DNA from: Brachionus manjavacas | Taxonomy: Eukaryota > Rotifera > Eurotatoria > Ploima > Brachionidae | Length of the DNA: 64,000 nucleotides | Direction: 5' to 3' | Assembly (NCBI GenBank): GCA_019054805.1 | Contig: JAHQIY010000007.1 | Span: forward strand, 501,501-565,500 | In this document: positions 1 through 9,831 of the stretch, one piece after another | Layout: each line of letters opens with the position of its first letter | Position numbering within the stretch: the stretch's first letter is position 1 | The notes under the pieces: model-generated | What the model saw: the letters and a program-made list of their open reading frames with translations, nothing else | What the model was told of the DNA's origin: nothing | Database searches by the model: none | Program-made: the position numbers and the translations under genes

Positions 1-1713
1 GAAATCGGTTTTCAAAAAAAATTGTAAAAGATAATGTTTATTTATGAAAATAAAGCCGTTTTAGATTAATTTAAAATAGATTTATTTAGCATTTTAATAA
101 ATTTAACATATTAAAACACATAATTAAACACTTCTATAAATAATTTTTTTTTATTTTATTTAATTTTTTATAATTAATTAAGACAACATATTTTAAATTT
201 AATCTTGAAGAATCATTTTCAATAAAACCTTAAAATAAATTAATTTTCTATTAAATAAGAATTTCCCAGTCACAAAGAAAGCGATGATTAATCGATGAAA
301 ATTGATTGATGAATCATCAATGAGTTAGGAACCATTTCATCTAGATTCATCGATGAAATTTTTTTTCAATACATAATAATTTATTAAATTATTAAATAAT
401 AGTTTTTTAATTTTTAAGATAATAATAAGCAAAAATTTAATAAGTTTTTAATAATTAAAATCAAAATTCAAAATTAATTTAGACACTTGATTAAGGCAAA
501 ATCAATTCACATTTTTCTCAATAGAAAGACTTAAATTTCTGATTCAATAAGATGCTTAATAATTTAAAAATTACTTAATAGCCCTTTAACTAGACAAAAA
601 GTAGCTTAAGTAAATTTGAAATCAAAGAACAATGTAAGCAATCCAATATATAAATAACGTCTTTTGTTAAGGGCTGATACACTGAATATACAATTGAACA
701 TGAATTATCACTAAATAACGGCTCCCAGAATTATTGCATGTACCAGCTTTATCTCTTTCGGCTACTAGAGTAAGGAATTCTTCTCTAATAGCTGATTTCA
801 TAATTTTTTTATTTTTTTCTTATTATTTCTGTTTTTTACGAAATTTTAGACAGTATCTAAATGAATAAAAATCCAAATTATATTAATGGATTTTTGAAAA
901 TAAAATAAATAAGCAATTTTTCCTTCGAACTTTTCAAAAAAAATCTGAAATTGTTTACAAATGTCAACTAACTAAGTTTGCTTCGTTCAATTTCTATGTG
1001 AAAAACTGAATTTTCTCATGTTCAGTTCTATCGAAAGGGAGAGTCAAAATCGAAACATCTATTTAGTAAATTTAAAAGAAATAAAAATAAAAATTTCTAA
1101 GAAAAATAATACTTCACAATCAAATTAATTAGCTCATGAACTTTTTCTTGGCTTTATATCCAAATAATTCAATCATAAGTTTTTCATGGTTGGGTCATTT
1201 TTTTAATTTTTGGCTAACCGAATTTTTGGTTAACCAAAATATACAATATTGATTAACCAAGCAGTCAATTACGAACATCACTTATTTTAATCCAAAAAAT
1301 TTGTCCTTTTTAAAAGCGTGTTCTATAAGAAAAAAATAATTATTTTGTCTAGCTGCAGAAAAGATTCAGGAGTTATCTTTAGACTTGAGAAAAAAGCGAA
1401 AGAGAGCATGCAAATTTTGAGTTCAAGTTAAAATTTTATACATAAAAAAGCGCATTTTCAATCAAGTAAACTCATCATAACATTGAAATCGCTAAAAAAC
1501 ATGCTTTGAAAATTCTGTGTTCAGGAGGTTGGTTTTGCTCTAAAATGCAGTCAAAGCAATTTTATTCAGCAAAATATGCACAGAGGGCTCACACTTTATC
1601 ATACTTTGTGTATAAGTATAGATTTATTTTGCTCTCTCACTCTTGCTTCGAAAATTTCAATCACATCAAACATATAAAATTCATATGTTTCTTTCCTAAT
1701 AAAGTGAATTAAA
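1..1713. other. A+T-rich flank upstream of eIF4A
   Basis: No secure gene. It contains short inverted motifs (repeated ATCGATGAA/TTCATCGAT around 281-357, GGTTAACC-type repeats near 1205-1260) and one G+C-richer patch at about 660-801 that is open on the minus strand (listed separately). The last 100-200 bases are presumably promoter and 5' UTR of eIF4A. Confidence 0.5.
667..801 (-). CDS. Possible small ORF or first exon, unknown product
   Basis: The minus strand is open for 44 codons from an ATG at 801 to a TAA at 667. The start reads MKSAIREEFLTLVAERDKAG. The patch is visibly richer in G+C than its surroundings, as real exons are in this window. A possible donor (GTACAT) follows the codons for KA, so it could be a first exon of a gene running left out of the window. 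I do not recognise the product, and chance cannot be excluded. Confidence 0.25.
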   Translation of the reverse strand: MKSAIREEFLTLVAERDKAGTCNNSGSRYLVIIHVQLYIQCISP

Positions 1714-4700
1714 ATGAGCGAACAAGAAAACAGGTAAAAAATTTCTCTCAATATTTTCTCTTTCAAAATTTTTCCACGATCTCATAAAAAGCAGAGGATA
1801 ATAAAAAAAGCTAGACACTTTGACTATAAAACTTTGGTACACGTTGTGTATAGATTTCTTAAGGACTATGGAGTATAATAAGCTTAGTAAAACGTGTTTA
1901 AATTTTAAGTGAATACAAAGCCGACAGCGGCCCGCCAGGTATGGAGGTCGATGGCGTTATCGAGGTAAGTCACAGCCATTTACCATTTGAAATAATCTGA
2001 TAATTATTTTTTCTTAACAGAGCAATTGGAATGAGATTGCAGATAACTTCGATGAGATGAATCTACGCGAGGACTTGTTGCGTGGTATTTATGCGTATGG
2101 TTTTGAGAAGCCTTCGGCAATTCAACAGCGTGCTATCATTCCTTGCATCAGAGGTACTAATTCTTCTTATCCTTTCCCAAAAACCTTCAGAAAGAGATCT
2201 TTTTTTATCTAAAAAAAATCTTTTATTCTTTCATAGAAGGAAAATAAACCAAGTTAAAACTGAGTACAAATAACACTTGTTTATATTGTACTAATCAAGA
2301 CTTGAATAATTATTCTTAAATAAAAGTTAAAAGATCTATCCCGTGCAATTGAAATAAATTATCATGATTAATTTTTTAATCATCCTTTTACAAAGTCTCG
2401 TGATTATCTGAAGTGATTTTTATGAGATATTTAAAAAAAAGTAAAAGGAAAAATAAAAAGAAGGTCAAGTGAGATTATGAATCCTCAATATTCATTTGTC
2501 CCAATCCAATCTTCAATAATTTTTTTCAAAAAAGAAAACTGTAGCACATTCAGCTCCAAATTGCATTAAACCCTGATTGCAAGTTTCGGCGTTCCCTAAA
2601 TGTGCCAAATAATCAAATCTGCTTGCTATACTTCATTGTTTTATTTTCTTTTAAATTTTGAAGTACGTAGTATATTGACAAAAAATTATTAAGAAAATTT
2701 TTTTTTTAAAAAGAGGGATATTTAATTTTTGATTTTAAATGTCTTTTTCCATTGCACATTCAGCTCCAAATTGCATTAAACCCTGATTGCAAGTTTCGGC
2801 GTTCCCTAAATGTGCCAAATAATCAAATCTGCTTGCTATACTTCATTGTTTTATTTTCCTTTAAATGTTGGAGTACGTAGTATATTGACAAAAAATTATT
2901 AAGAATAATAATTTTTTTAATATTTCTCTTAATCAAATAAATAAATCTTTTTTTGTAAAATTTTTAAAACGTTAATTGATTTTATAAATTTCTTTTCAGG
3001 CCGTGATGTCATTGCTCAAGCTCAGTCTGGTACCGGTAAAACAGCTACGTTCTCGATTTCAATTTTGCAGCAATTGGACATGTCGATCAAAAGTTGTCAA
3101 GCACTTATATTGGCCCCAACTAGAGAGTTGGCTCAACAAGTGATTAAAAACTTTTTCTCCTAGAACAATTTTGTTACTGTTGGTATATTTAGATCCAAAA
3201 AGTCGTCTTGGCTTTGGGCGACTTTATGGGAGTAACTTGTCATGCTTGTATCGGTGGTACCAATGTAAAAGAGGATGCGCGAAAATTAGAAGTTGGCGCC
3301 CAAATCATTGTCGGAACTCCAGGTCGTGTGTCCGATATGATTAACCGAAAAGCTCTTAGTAAGTCTTTATCGCAAAAATTTCCCCGAACTTTTCTAATCA
3401 AAATATTAAGGTCCTAAGACAATTAAGTTATTTGTTTTGGATGAGGCTGACGAAATGTTGTCAAGAGGTTTCAAGGAACAAATTCATGATGTGTTCACCA
3501 AAATGCCGTACAATATCCAAGTCATTCTTTTATCTGCTACTATGCCAAGTGAGGTATTAGAAGTGACCAAAAAATTCATGAGAGATCCGATCAGAATTTT
3601 GGTCAAAAAAGAAGAGCTTACACTGGAAGGTATCAAGCAATTCTACGTTTTTGTCCAAAAAGAGGTAATTAAATGTTTATATTTTTTTATGTAAAAATTA
3701 AAACCTTTAAAAAATCATAGTCTATTTATAATTTAAAAAATAGATTATTCGAAGCATAAAGGAAAATTAATTTGTAGTAACTCGTTGTAGAGATAATTAT
3801 TTGAAATTTATCTTCAACTAATCAAAACTATAAACAAAATTTTAATCATCCTTTTACAAAGTCTCGTGATTATCTGAAGTGATATTTATGAGATATTACA
3901 AAAATAAGTAAAAGGAATAATAAAAAGAAGGTCAAGTGAGATTATGAATCCTCAATATTCATTTGTCCCAATCCAATCTTCAATAATTTTTTTCAAAAAA
4001 GAAAACTGTAGCACATTCAGCTCCAAATTGCATTAAACCCTGATTGCAAGTTTCGGCGTTCCCTAAATGTGCCAAATAATCAAATCTGCTTGCTATACTT
4101 CATTGTTTTATTTTCCTTTAAATGTTGGAGTACGTAGTATATTGACAAAAAAATTATTAAGAAAATTTTTTTATTAAAAAGAGGGATATTTAATTTTTGA
4201 TTTTAAATGTCTTTTTCCATTGCACATTCAGCTCCAAATTGCATTAAACCCTGATTGCAAGTTTCGGCGTTCCCTAAATGTGCCAAATAATCTAATCTGC
4301 TTGCTATACTTCATTGTTTTATTTTCCTTTAAATGTTGGAGTACGTAGTATATTGACAAAAAAATTATTAAGAAAATTTTTTTTATTAAAAAGAGGGATA
4401 TTTAATTTTTGATTTTAAATGTCTTTTTCCATTGCACATTCAGCTCCAAATTGCATTAAACCCTGATTGCAAGTTTCGGCGTTCCCTAAATGTGCCAAAT
4501 AATCTAATCTGCTTGCTATACTTCATTGTTTTATTTTCTTTTAAATTTTGAAGTACGTAGTATATTGACAAAAAAATTATTAAGAAAATTCTTTTTTATT
4601 AAAAAGAGGGATATTTAATTTTTGATTTTAAATGTCTTTTTCCATTGCACATTCAGCTCCAAATTGCATTAAACCCTGATTGCAAGTTTCGGCGTTCCCT

Positions 4701-5869
4701 AAATGTGCCAAATAATCTAATCTGCTTGCTATACTTCATTGTTTTATTTTCTTTTAAATTTTGAAGTACGTAGTATATTGACAAAAAAATTATTAAGAAA
4801 ATTCTTTTTTATTAAAAAGAGGGATATTTAATTTTTGATTTTAAATGTCTTTTTCCATTGCACATTCAGCTCCAAATTGCATTAAACCCTGATTGCAAGT
4901 TTCGGCGTTCCCTAAATGTGCCAAATAATCTAATCTGCTTGCTATACTTCATTGTTTTATTTTCTTTTAAATTTTGAAGTACGTAGTATATTGACAAAAA
5001 AATTATTAAGAAAATTCTTTTTTTAAAAAAGGGAGATTTTTAATTTTTTTATAATTTGAAAATTAAATTTTTTCCTTTTTTTACTTTAAATGTCTTTTTT
5101 CCATTGCACATTCAGCTCCAAATTGCATTAAACCCTGATGGCAAGTTTCGGCGTTCCCTAAATGTGCCAAATAATCAAATCTGCTTGCTATACTTCATTG
5201 TTTTATTTTCCTTTAAATGTTGGAGTACGTTGTATATTGACAAAAAATTATTAAGAATAATAATTTTTTTAATATTTCTCTTAATCAAATAAATAAAATT
5301 GAATAAATAAATTAGTTTATTTAATTTTTTTTTCTTTAATTTTAATTAATTGATATATTTCAGGACTGGAAACTGGACACCCTTTGTGACATTTACGAAA
5401 CATTGACAATTACTCAAGCCGTAATTTTCTGTAACACAAGACGTAAAGTCGACTGGTTGACTCAGCAAATGCACCAAAAAGACTTTACCGTTTCGGCCAT
5501 GCACGGTGACATGGATCAAAGAGAGCGTGAAGTAATCATGAGAGAATTCAGAACCGGATCTTCTCGTGTTTTGATCACCACTGATTTGCTTGCTCGTGGT
5601 ATTGATGTACAACAAGTATCATTGGTAATCAACTACGATTTGCCCAACAATCGTGAAAACTATATTCATAGGTACTTAATAAGAAAAAAATTTCAGAGAA
5701 TTTTTTTAAATTAAAATTAATTAGAATTGGTCGTGGTGGACGTTTCGGTCGTAAAGGTGTAGCCATCAATTTTGTGACTGATGAGGATAAAAAGAACTTG
5801 CACGATATTGAGACTTTCTATAACACTCAAATTAATGAAATGCCTCAAAACGTAGCTGATTTGCTTTAA
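1714..5869 (+). CDS. eIF4A: Eukaryotic initiation factor 4A, DEAD-box RNA helicase
   Basis: ATP-dependent RNA helicase of the cytoplasmic cap-binding complex eIF4F; it unwinds 5' UTR structure during translation initiation. Exons: 1714-1733, 1928-1964, 2021-2153, 3000-3139, 3193-3358, 3411-3664, 5364-5671, 5725-5869. They join in phase to a complete 400-residue protein, close to the usual size. Visible motifs: Q motif (PSAIQQ), Walker A AQSGTGKT at 71-78, PTRELA 103-108, DEAD 176-179, SAT 207-209, and HRIGRGGR 352-359. The first exon encodes only MSEQENS, and [12 protein letters not shown] in exon 2 matches metazoan eIF4A. Introns 3 and 6 are much longer than the others because they contain repeated 140-nt snoRNA-like units. 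A likely polyadenylation signal lies 54 bases past the stop. The DEAD-box paralogue eIF4A-III is less likely given the N-terminus and the C-terminal VADLL. Confidence 0.97.
2544..2683 (+). ncRNA. H/ACA snoRNA-like unit 1 (intron 3)
   Basis: A 140-nt core from GCACATT to ACA plus three bases. First hairpin: GCACATT pairs with AATGTGC, enclosing TTGCA/TGCAA. The hinge AAATAA fits box H (ANANNA). The second hairpin pairs ACTTCA with TGAAGT. ACA follows near the end. Hosting in an eIF4A intron also fits, since vertebrate EIF4A1 and EIF4A2 host snoRNAs. Folding was judged by eye. Confidence 0.5.
2754..2893 (+). ncRNA. H/ACA snoRNA-like unit 2 (intron 3)
   Basis: Same 140-nt core. The distal stem reads TTGGAGTACG instead of TTGAAGTACG; the A to G change still pairs with ACTTCA through a G-U wobble. 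Confidence 0.5.
4011..4150 (+). ncRNA. H/ACA snoRNA-like unit 3 (intron 6)
   Basis: 140-nt core preceded by the unique opening segment (GAAAACTGTA just before it), exactly as for unit 1 in intron 3. It has the TTGGAGTACG form of the distal stem. Confidence 0.5.
4222..4361 (+). ncRNA. H/ACA snoRNA-like unit 4 (intron 6)
   Basis: 140-nt core. The linker after the hinge reads AATCTAATCTGC rather than AATCAAATCTGC; the distal stem is the GGAG form. Confidence 0.5.
4434..4573 (+). ncRNA. H/ACA snoRNA-like unit 5 (intron 6)
   Basis: 140-nt core with the CTAAT linker and the GAAG distal stem. Confidence 0.5.
4647..4786 (+). ncRNA. H/ACA snoRNA-like unit 6 (intron 6)
   Basis: 140-nt core, by eye identical to unit 5 through both hairpins, which suggests recent amplification or conversion within the array. 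Confidence 0.5.
4860..4999 (+). ncRNA. H/ACA snoRNA-like unit 7 (intron 6)
   Basis: 140-nt core, same variant as units 5 and 6. The spacer after it is longer (next start at +246). Confidence 0.5.
5106..5245 (+). ncRNA. H/ACA snoRNA-like unit 8 (intron 6)
   Basis: 140-nt core with the older-looking AATCAAATC linker and GGAG distal stem shared with unit 2. It has private changes: GATGGCAAG in the first hairpin, and TACGTTGTAT near the 3' end. Confidence 0.5.
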
Positions 5870-5922
5870 ATCCAAGAAAAAAAAAAGCATTAAATTTCTG
5901 AAAAAAAAAATCAAAAAATTTT

Positions 5923-5928
5923 AATAAA
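5923..5928 (+). terminator. Likely polyadenylation signal of eIF4A
   Basis: An AATAAA hexamer lies 54 bases after the eIF4A stop codon, followed by a T-rich stretch. Confidence 0.5.
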
Positions 5929-6996
5929 CTACAAAAAACTTAATTAAAACTTTTATTATAATACTTGATCATTAGGTCTAATTGAGTGGTCTTATCTACG
6001 CTGATTCCTTTATGAGCAGAGCTTAAAACTAAATTCATTTTAGTTTAGATCCGCTTTTTATTAGGTATCGCATAGCTTTTTTAATTTTATTTTCAAATTT
6101 TATTTTTATATAGAGAAAAATAAAAGATAATTAAAACATTTTCTTTACCAATTAATAAAAATTGTAATCGCAGTAGCTCTATTTTTTTTCAACTCACCAT
6201 TTGTTAGATATTTTCAACTCTTTGCTGGCTCTTAATAATCCACCTTACTGATAATTTTATGTCTCCATGAACCTAGAATAATTTTATATTTATTTATTTA
6301 TTTATAGTTTTTGTCCTGTGAAAAAATTGAAATATAATTTATTTATATTAAAGGATGTAAAATTTTAATAGACAATTTATTTTACAATTAAGTATACCAA
6401 ATTCAGTAAACACAAAAATTACTTAGATTATTTAAAATTAAAATTTCAATTAAATAAATTCAGTATTTTATCGGGTTAACTAGTCAAGAATTGTTACATT
6501 CAAAGCACTACTCAATCAAAAAAAGAACTTCAAATAAAAGCCGTGCAAATAATGTAAGTTAAACTCCATATCTACTTTTGAAATTTGCTTGATGAAAGAA
6601 TTATTTTCTAAAGTTGGTCAAGTCATTAGATTTTTTTAAAATTTCTACTTGTATATTTAAAGTTTTCTATCAGAGAATAATTTTACTTATTGAAAGAAAA
6701 GTTTAAACCTGAAATTTTTTTAACTAGATTTAATTTTAATTTATGATGATCTAATTTTTGTGGTCTTGATTATTTTTCATCCTTTTTTTAAGTCCTTTTT
6801 TTAAATGATTGAAAAAAAAGCCAACTCGTTTGAATTGACTTGACTTGGAAAAGATTTTAAAATGACTTTTGTTTCCGATTTTTGATTTTTTCAAAATAAA
6901 ATATTTTTGAATCCTTTCTTAGTGAAAATTTCTTTAATAAATAATAATTATATAAAATTTATCGAGGTTATTTTGATCGCGTAAAAAAAGTAGGAT
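5929..6996. other. A+T-rich intergenic stretch
   Basis: No coding signal, RNA gene or repeat could be supported on either strand between the eIF4A 3' end and the foldback element that starts near 6997. Confidence 0.5.
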
Positions 6997-7428
6997 AATT
7001 CCTAAATAATTATTTGTTGATAATTTTTACATAAGGCTATAGAGAGTTTTTTTTTATTTTGACCTTATTTCTCAAAATAAAATTGCCAAAAACAGTGCAA
7101 AATCGTATATTTTTGTAAAAAGAATTAGTTCAAAGAGTTTAAATGGTTTTTAAGCATAAAAATATCTTATTATTACAAATAAGATAAAAAAATTGAATGA
7201 ACTTAGAAATTTATTTCAAAAAAAAAAACTTAATTTAACTCTAATATGTGTCCATATTATTCTCTTTAAAACCTGTCTCATTATCACTTAAGTTTGAATT
7301 ATAAATTTTTCTATGTATTCTTTTTACAAAAATTTACAATTTTGCACTGTTTTTTGGCAATTTTATATTAGAGAAAAAAGGACAAAATAAAAAAAACTCT
7401 CTTTAGCCTTAAAAATTAATTAGGAATT
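6997..7428. mobile_element. Foldback/MITE-like element with arms over 100 bp
   Basis: The left arm (about 6997-7125) and the right arm (about 7317-7428) are inverted copies of one another. Each contains AAGGCTA, AGAGAGTTTTTTTT, AAAATTGCCAAAAA, CAGTGCAAAAT and TTTTTGTAAAAAGAAT in order. The roughly 190 bases between them carry no ORF. Both ends lie at an AATTCCTAA motif; no clear target-site duplication was seen. This is the structure of a non-autonomous DNA element, but the superfamily is unknown. Confidence 0.65.
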
Positions 7429-7799
7429 CAAATTTTTTAGTTTTAAGATTATAGGACCTACCATGGCTGAGTTATAAGACAATTTCGGGTATTGGTCAAA
7501 AAAATAAGAGTCAAGAACGATTGTGGACACAAAAAATAGAACTTGTCGAAACCAAATCCAGTATCTAATAAAATAACAAAATTGTAAATTGCATTTACCA
7601 AGCCTGAGATATTCAAATTTATCGAATATATTCTAAAAGCAAAAAAATTCTTTAAAGACTTATATCTCCTTTATTATATAAGAAACCTATATAATGTTAT
7701 ATACCATTGATATTAGAATTTCTCTACAAAATGATTTATAGAAATCTGGGAAAAAGTAGCATCGATACGTATTGAATGACTCGCACCTTACTATATGTG

Positions 7800-8056
7800 A
7801 TATAAATACAGGTAATCCAAAACTCAGCTCTTCGATCTTTCCCAAGACTAAAACTTGATAATGTCTCCAACATTTTGCATCACGAGGCCCTAAAACACTA
7901 AATGCTAACAGTCTCGAATTGACTTTTTGAGTTGAGTGAGAGAAATGTTAGGGAAGGACTGAGTAATTCTGTTCCATTGGATTTTAGACTGGTGTAAGAG
8001 TACAAACCGGGTTTCGATTCAAGTTATATCGAATACACGACTCCATTGTGTAAATG
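7800..8056 (+). mobile_element. Decayed retroelement C-terminal coding remnant (copy 1)
   Basis: Read on the plus strand the segment is nearly open, with a few stops. It contains LFELSERNVREGLSNSV and later GFDSSYIEYTTPLCKCYL. The minus strand at about 12390-12560 encodes a sister (FELSEKYVRAGLSHSIS), which lies 3' of a recognisable LINE reverse transcriptase. I infer this is a 5'-truncated copy of the same LINE family. Confidence 0.45.
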
Positions 8057-8181
8057 CTACCTTATTATTTCTTCTTACTTTCTTTTTTAATAAAATCACC
8101 GCTATTTCAATTAAAATTTATCTTAATTATTAGAAACTCAGCTAAATTAATTCAAAAATAGAACTGCTTTATTAATTTAAT

Positions 8182-8364
8182 TGTCCCTTTTCTATCCTAG
8201 CCGATAATGGGGATGCGCTCATCTCCTTTTCTAATACTTTTTTGAGAAACGGTTCCGATCTGGACAGAGGTTACTTTCGCCCCGTTACTACTGCAGAGAT
8301 ATTTTGAAGATTTTTCCCTCCTTAGCGTGTTTTGAACCTTCGATCCTCTGCTTGCATGACTAAC
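8182..8364 (-). mobile_element. tRNA-derived SINE, copy 1 (head truncated)
   Basis: Shares the body GATAATGGGG..GCGCTCATCTCC and the TCCTCTGCTTGCATGACTAAC segment (plus-strand sense) with the copy at 18592-18818, but stops before the A-box region. The SINE therefore lies on the minus strand and has lost its tRNA 5' end. Confidence 0.65.
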
Positions 8365-8826
8365 AAAAAAATCATTATTTACTTATTATTCACATTCAAA
8401 TGAAAAAAATAGAACAGAACATCGGCAAATTCTCTAGATTAGGCATGATTCAAATCAATTTCTAAGAAAAAGTTTCCTAAAAATAAAATATAAGAAAATA
8501 ATTCATACCATTAATGAATACATCAAGGTTCTAAAGCCAAAAAAATATGTAACCTTTAAAAAAAAATTTAATAGAAAACTTGTGATATAGGCAAAAAAAA
8601 AAGTCATTTGACTTGACTTAAAAATTTAAAAATTTATATTAAAGGATTTTTAAAAAAGAGTGAAAAAAAAAGCCTAAAAATCAAAAGTTCAAAATAAAAT
8701 TAAATCTACAGTAGGTTTTTTTTAAATAAAATAACCGTACCATCATCGGTGCCGTAAAAAATAAAAAATGCGTTGCACCGTATCGTGTTGTACCCACTGT
8801 AAATACCCACTGTAAATGAAAAATTC

Positions 8827-9043
8827 GGTTTTAAGGCCAGAGTTGGTCAAAAGTTAAAGTCTAAATTCAAAATTGATTACAAAATCTTAAGATTATTCTA
8901 TAAAATATTTAAAAAAAGAGAAAAACTACAACTAATAAGTTATCACTTTATGCATTGTTTGCAGAATTGGTCGGAAATCATAGACAAAGTCTGACTTGGA
9001 ATTTATAACTTTGACTTTTGACCAAATCCGATTAAGGCTTTCT
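8827..9043. repeat. Imperfect inverted repeat around TTGGTCAAAAGT
   Basis: The left arm (about 8827-8869) contains TTGGTCAAAAGTTAAAGT, and the right arm (about 8999-9043) contains its approximate reverse complement ACTTTGACTTTTGACCAA. The arms also share AAGGC at their outer side. It may be an old foldback element. Confidence 0.4.
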
Positions 9044-9354
9044 ATCTTAGAGTAAAATTATTCTCAGCTTCAAATATTCAAATCAAATGACTTGACTTTG
9101 ACTTTTTTACTTTTGAAAAACTCATTAAATTTATTAAAGAATAAAAGAATTATTGATCGAATATGTGAAATTATTGGAAAAAAATTGGAAAAAAAATAAA
9201 TCAATTTACTTAAAAAAATTTGTATTTTTTAAACGTAAAATACATAAATGTATAATTTATGGAAAATAACAAATTTTTATTTAAAATAATACCCTCAGTT
9301 TTTTAGATTTACATTTAAAAATTAATTTCTTAGATTTTTTCTACCAATATAAGT

Positions 9355-9493
9355 TGATATCAAATGATATTATATGATATCAGCTATTAAGAAGAAATGA
9401 CAAAAAAAACGATCTAACCTGATATCAACTGATAGCTAATATTTTTTGATATCAGATAATATCAGATGATATGATGTGACAAGTTAATTTCCG
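9355..9493. mobile_element. Partial relative of the TA-flanked MITE
   Basis: The segment is rich in GATATC palindromes and ends GATGATATGATGTGAC then AAGTTAATTTCC. This matches the terminal repeat of the complete element at 17100-17339, but the outermost GGCACTG is missing and the other end is not recognisable. It lies upstream of the MULE-like gene. Confidence 0.5.
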
Positions 9494-9831
9494 TAAAAAC
9501 TAAATTATTGATTAGGAAATTAAAATTTCTCTCGCATTTTATGCCTTTAATAACAACAAGAATAAATAAATTAATATAAAAAATTGTTTTATTGACATGC
9601 AAAATAGTCATAAAATGAGAAAATTTGAGACAAAAAAATCAACAATTTTTGCATATAAAGATAATTTATTTTTATTGATATCAAATTTTTTATGCTATCT
9701 ATTACAATATTATTTGATATCAGATGAATATAAATTATTTCTTTATTTATAGCTTATGATAACAGATTTTTTGTTGATACTTGGCGTTTAAAATAAAAAC
9801 CCTGCTTGAAAAGAAAAAATAGCTTCGCAGC

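Larger units (their letters stand above)
2378..2945 (+). repeat. Two-copy tandem array in eIF4A intron 3
   Basis: A block shared with intron 6. It opens with a unique segment (about 2378-2543, starting AATCATCCTTTTACAAAG), then has two copies of a 140-nt core separated by an A+T-rich spacer (period 210), and closes with AAGAATAATAATTTTTTTAA followed by AATCAAATAAATAAA. The same opening and closing sequences bound the six-copy array in intron 6. Confidence 0.9.
3842..5296 (+). repeat. Six-copy tandem array in eIF4A intron 6
   Basis: Same opening segment (3842-4010) and same closing sequence (about 5243-5296) as the intron 3 block, but with six copies of the core. Start-to-start distances are 211, 212, 213, 213 and 246. 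The differences arise in A/T runs of the spacers, while the 140-nt core has constant length in every copy. Confidence 0.9.

Noticed and set aside
1506-1712. 68-codon ORF ending just before the eIF4A start
   Set aside because: A+T-driven open frame in the 5' flank, no family resemblance, abuts the true ATG at 1714.
3842-5296. CRISPR-like direct repeats
   Set aside because: Units of about 210 bases with similar spacers inside a eukaryotic intron; nothing like a CRISPR array.
2082-5714. Several ORFs in and around eIF4A introns, including the minus-strand ORF at 5346-5615
   Set aside because: They are exon-plus-intron read-throughs, antisense shadows of exon 7, or frames across the tandem arrays; the spliced eIF4A model explains the coding signal.
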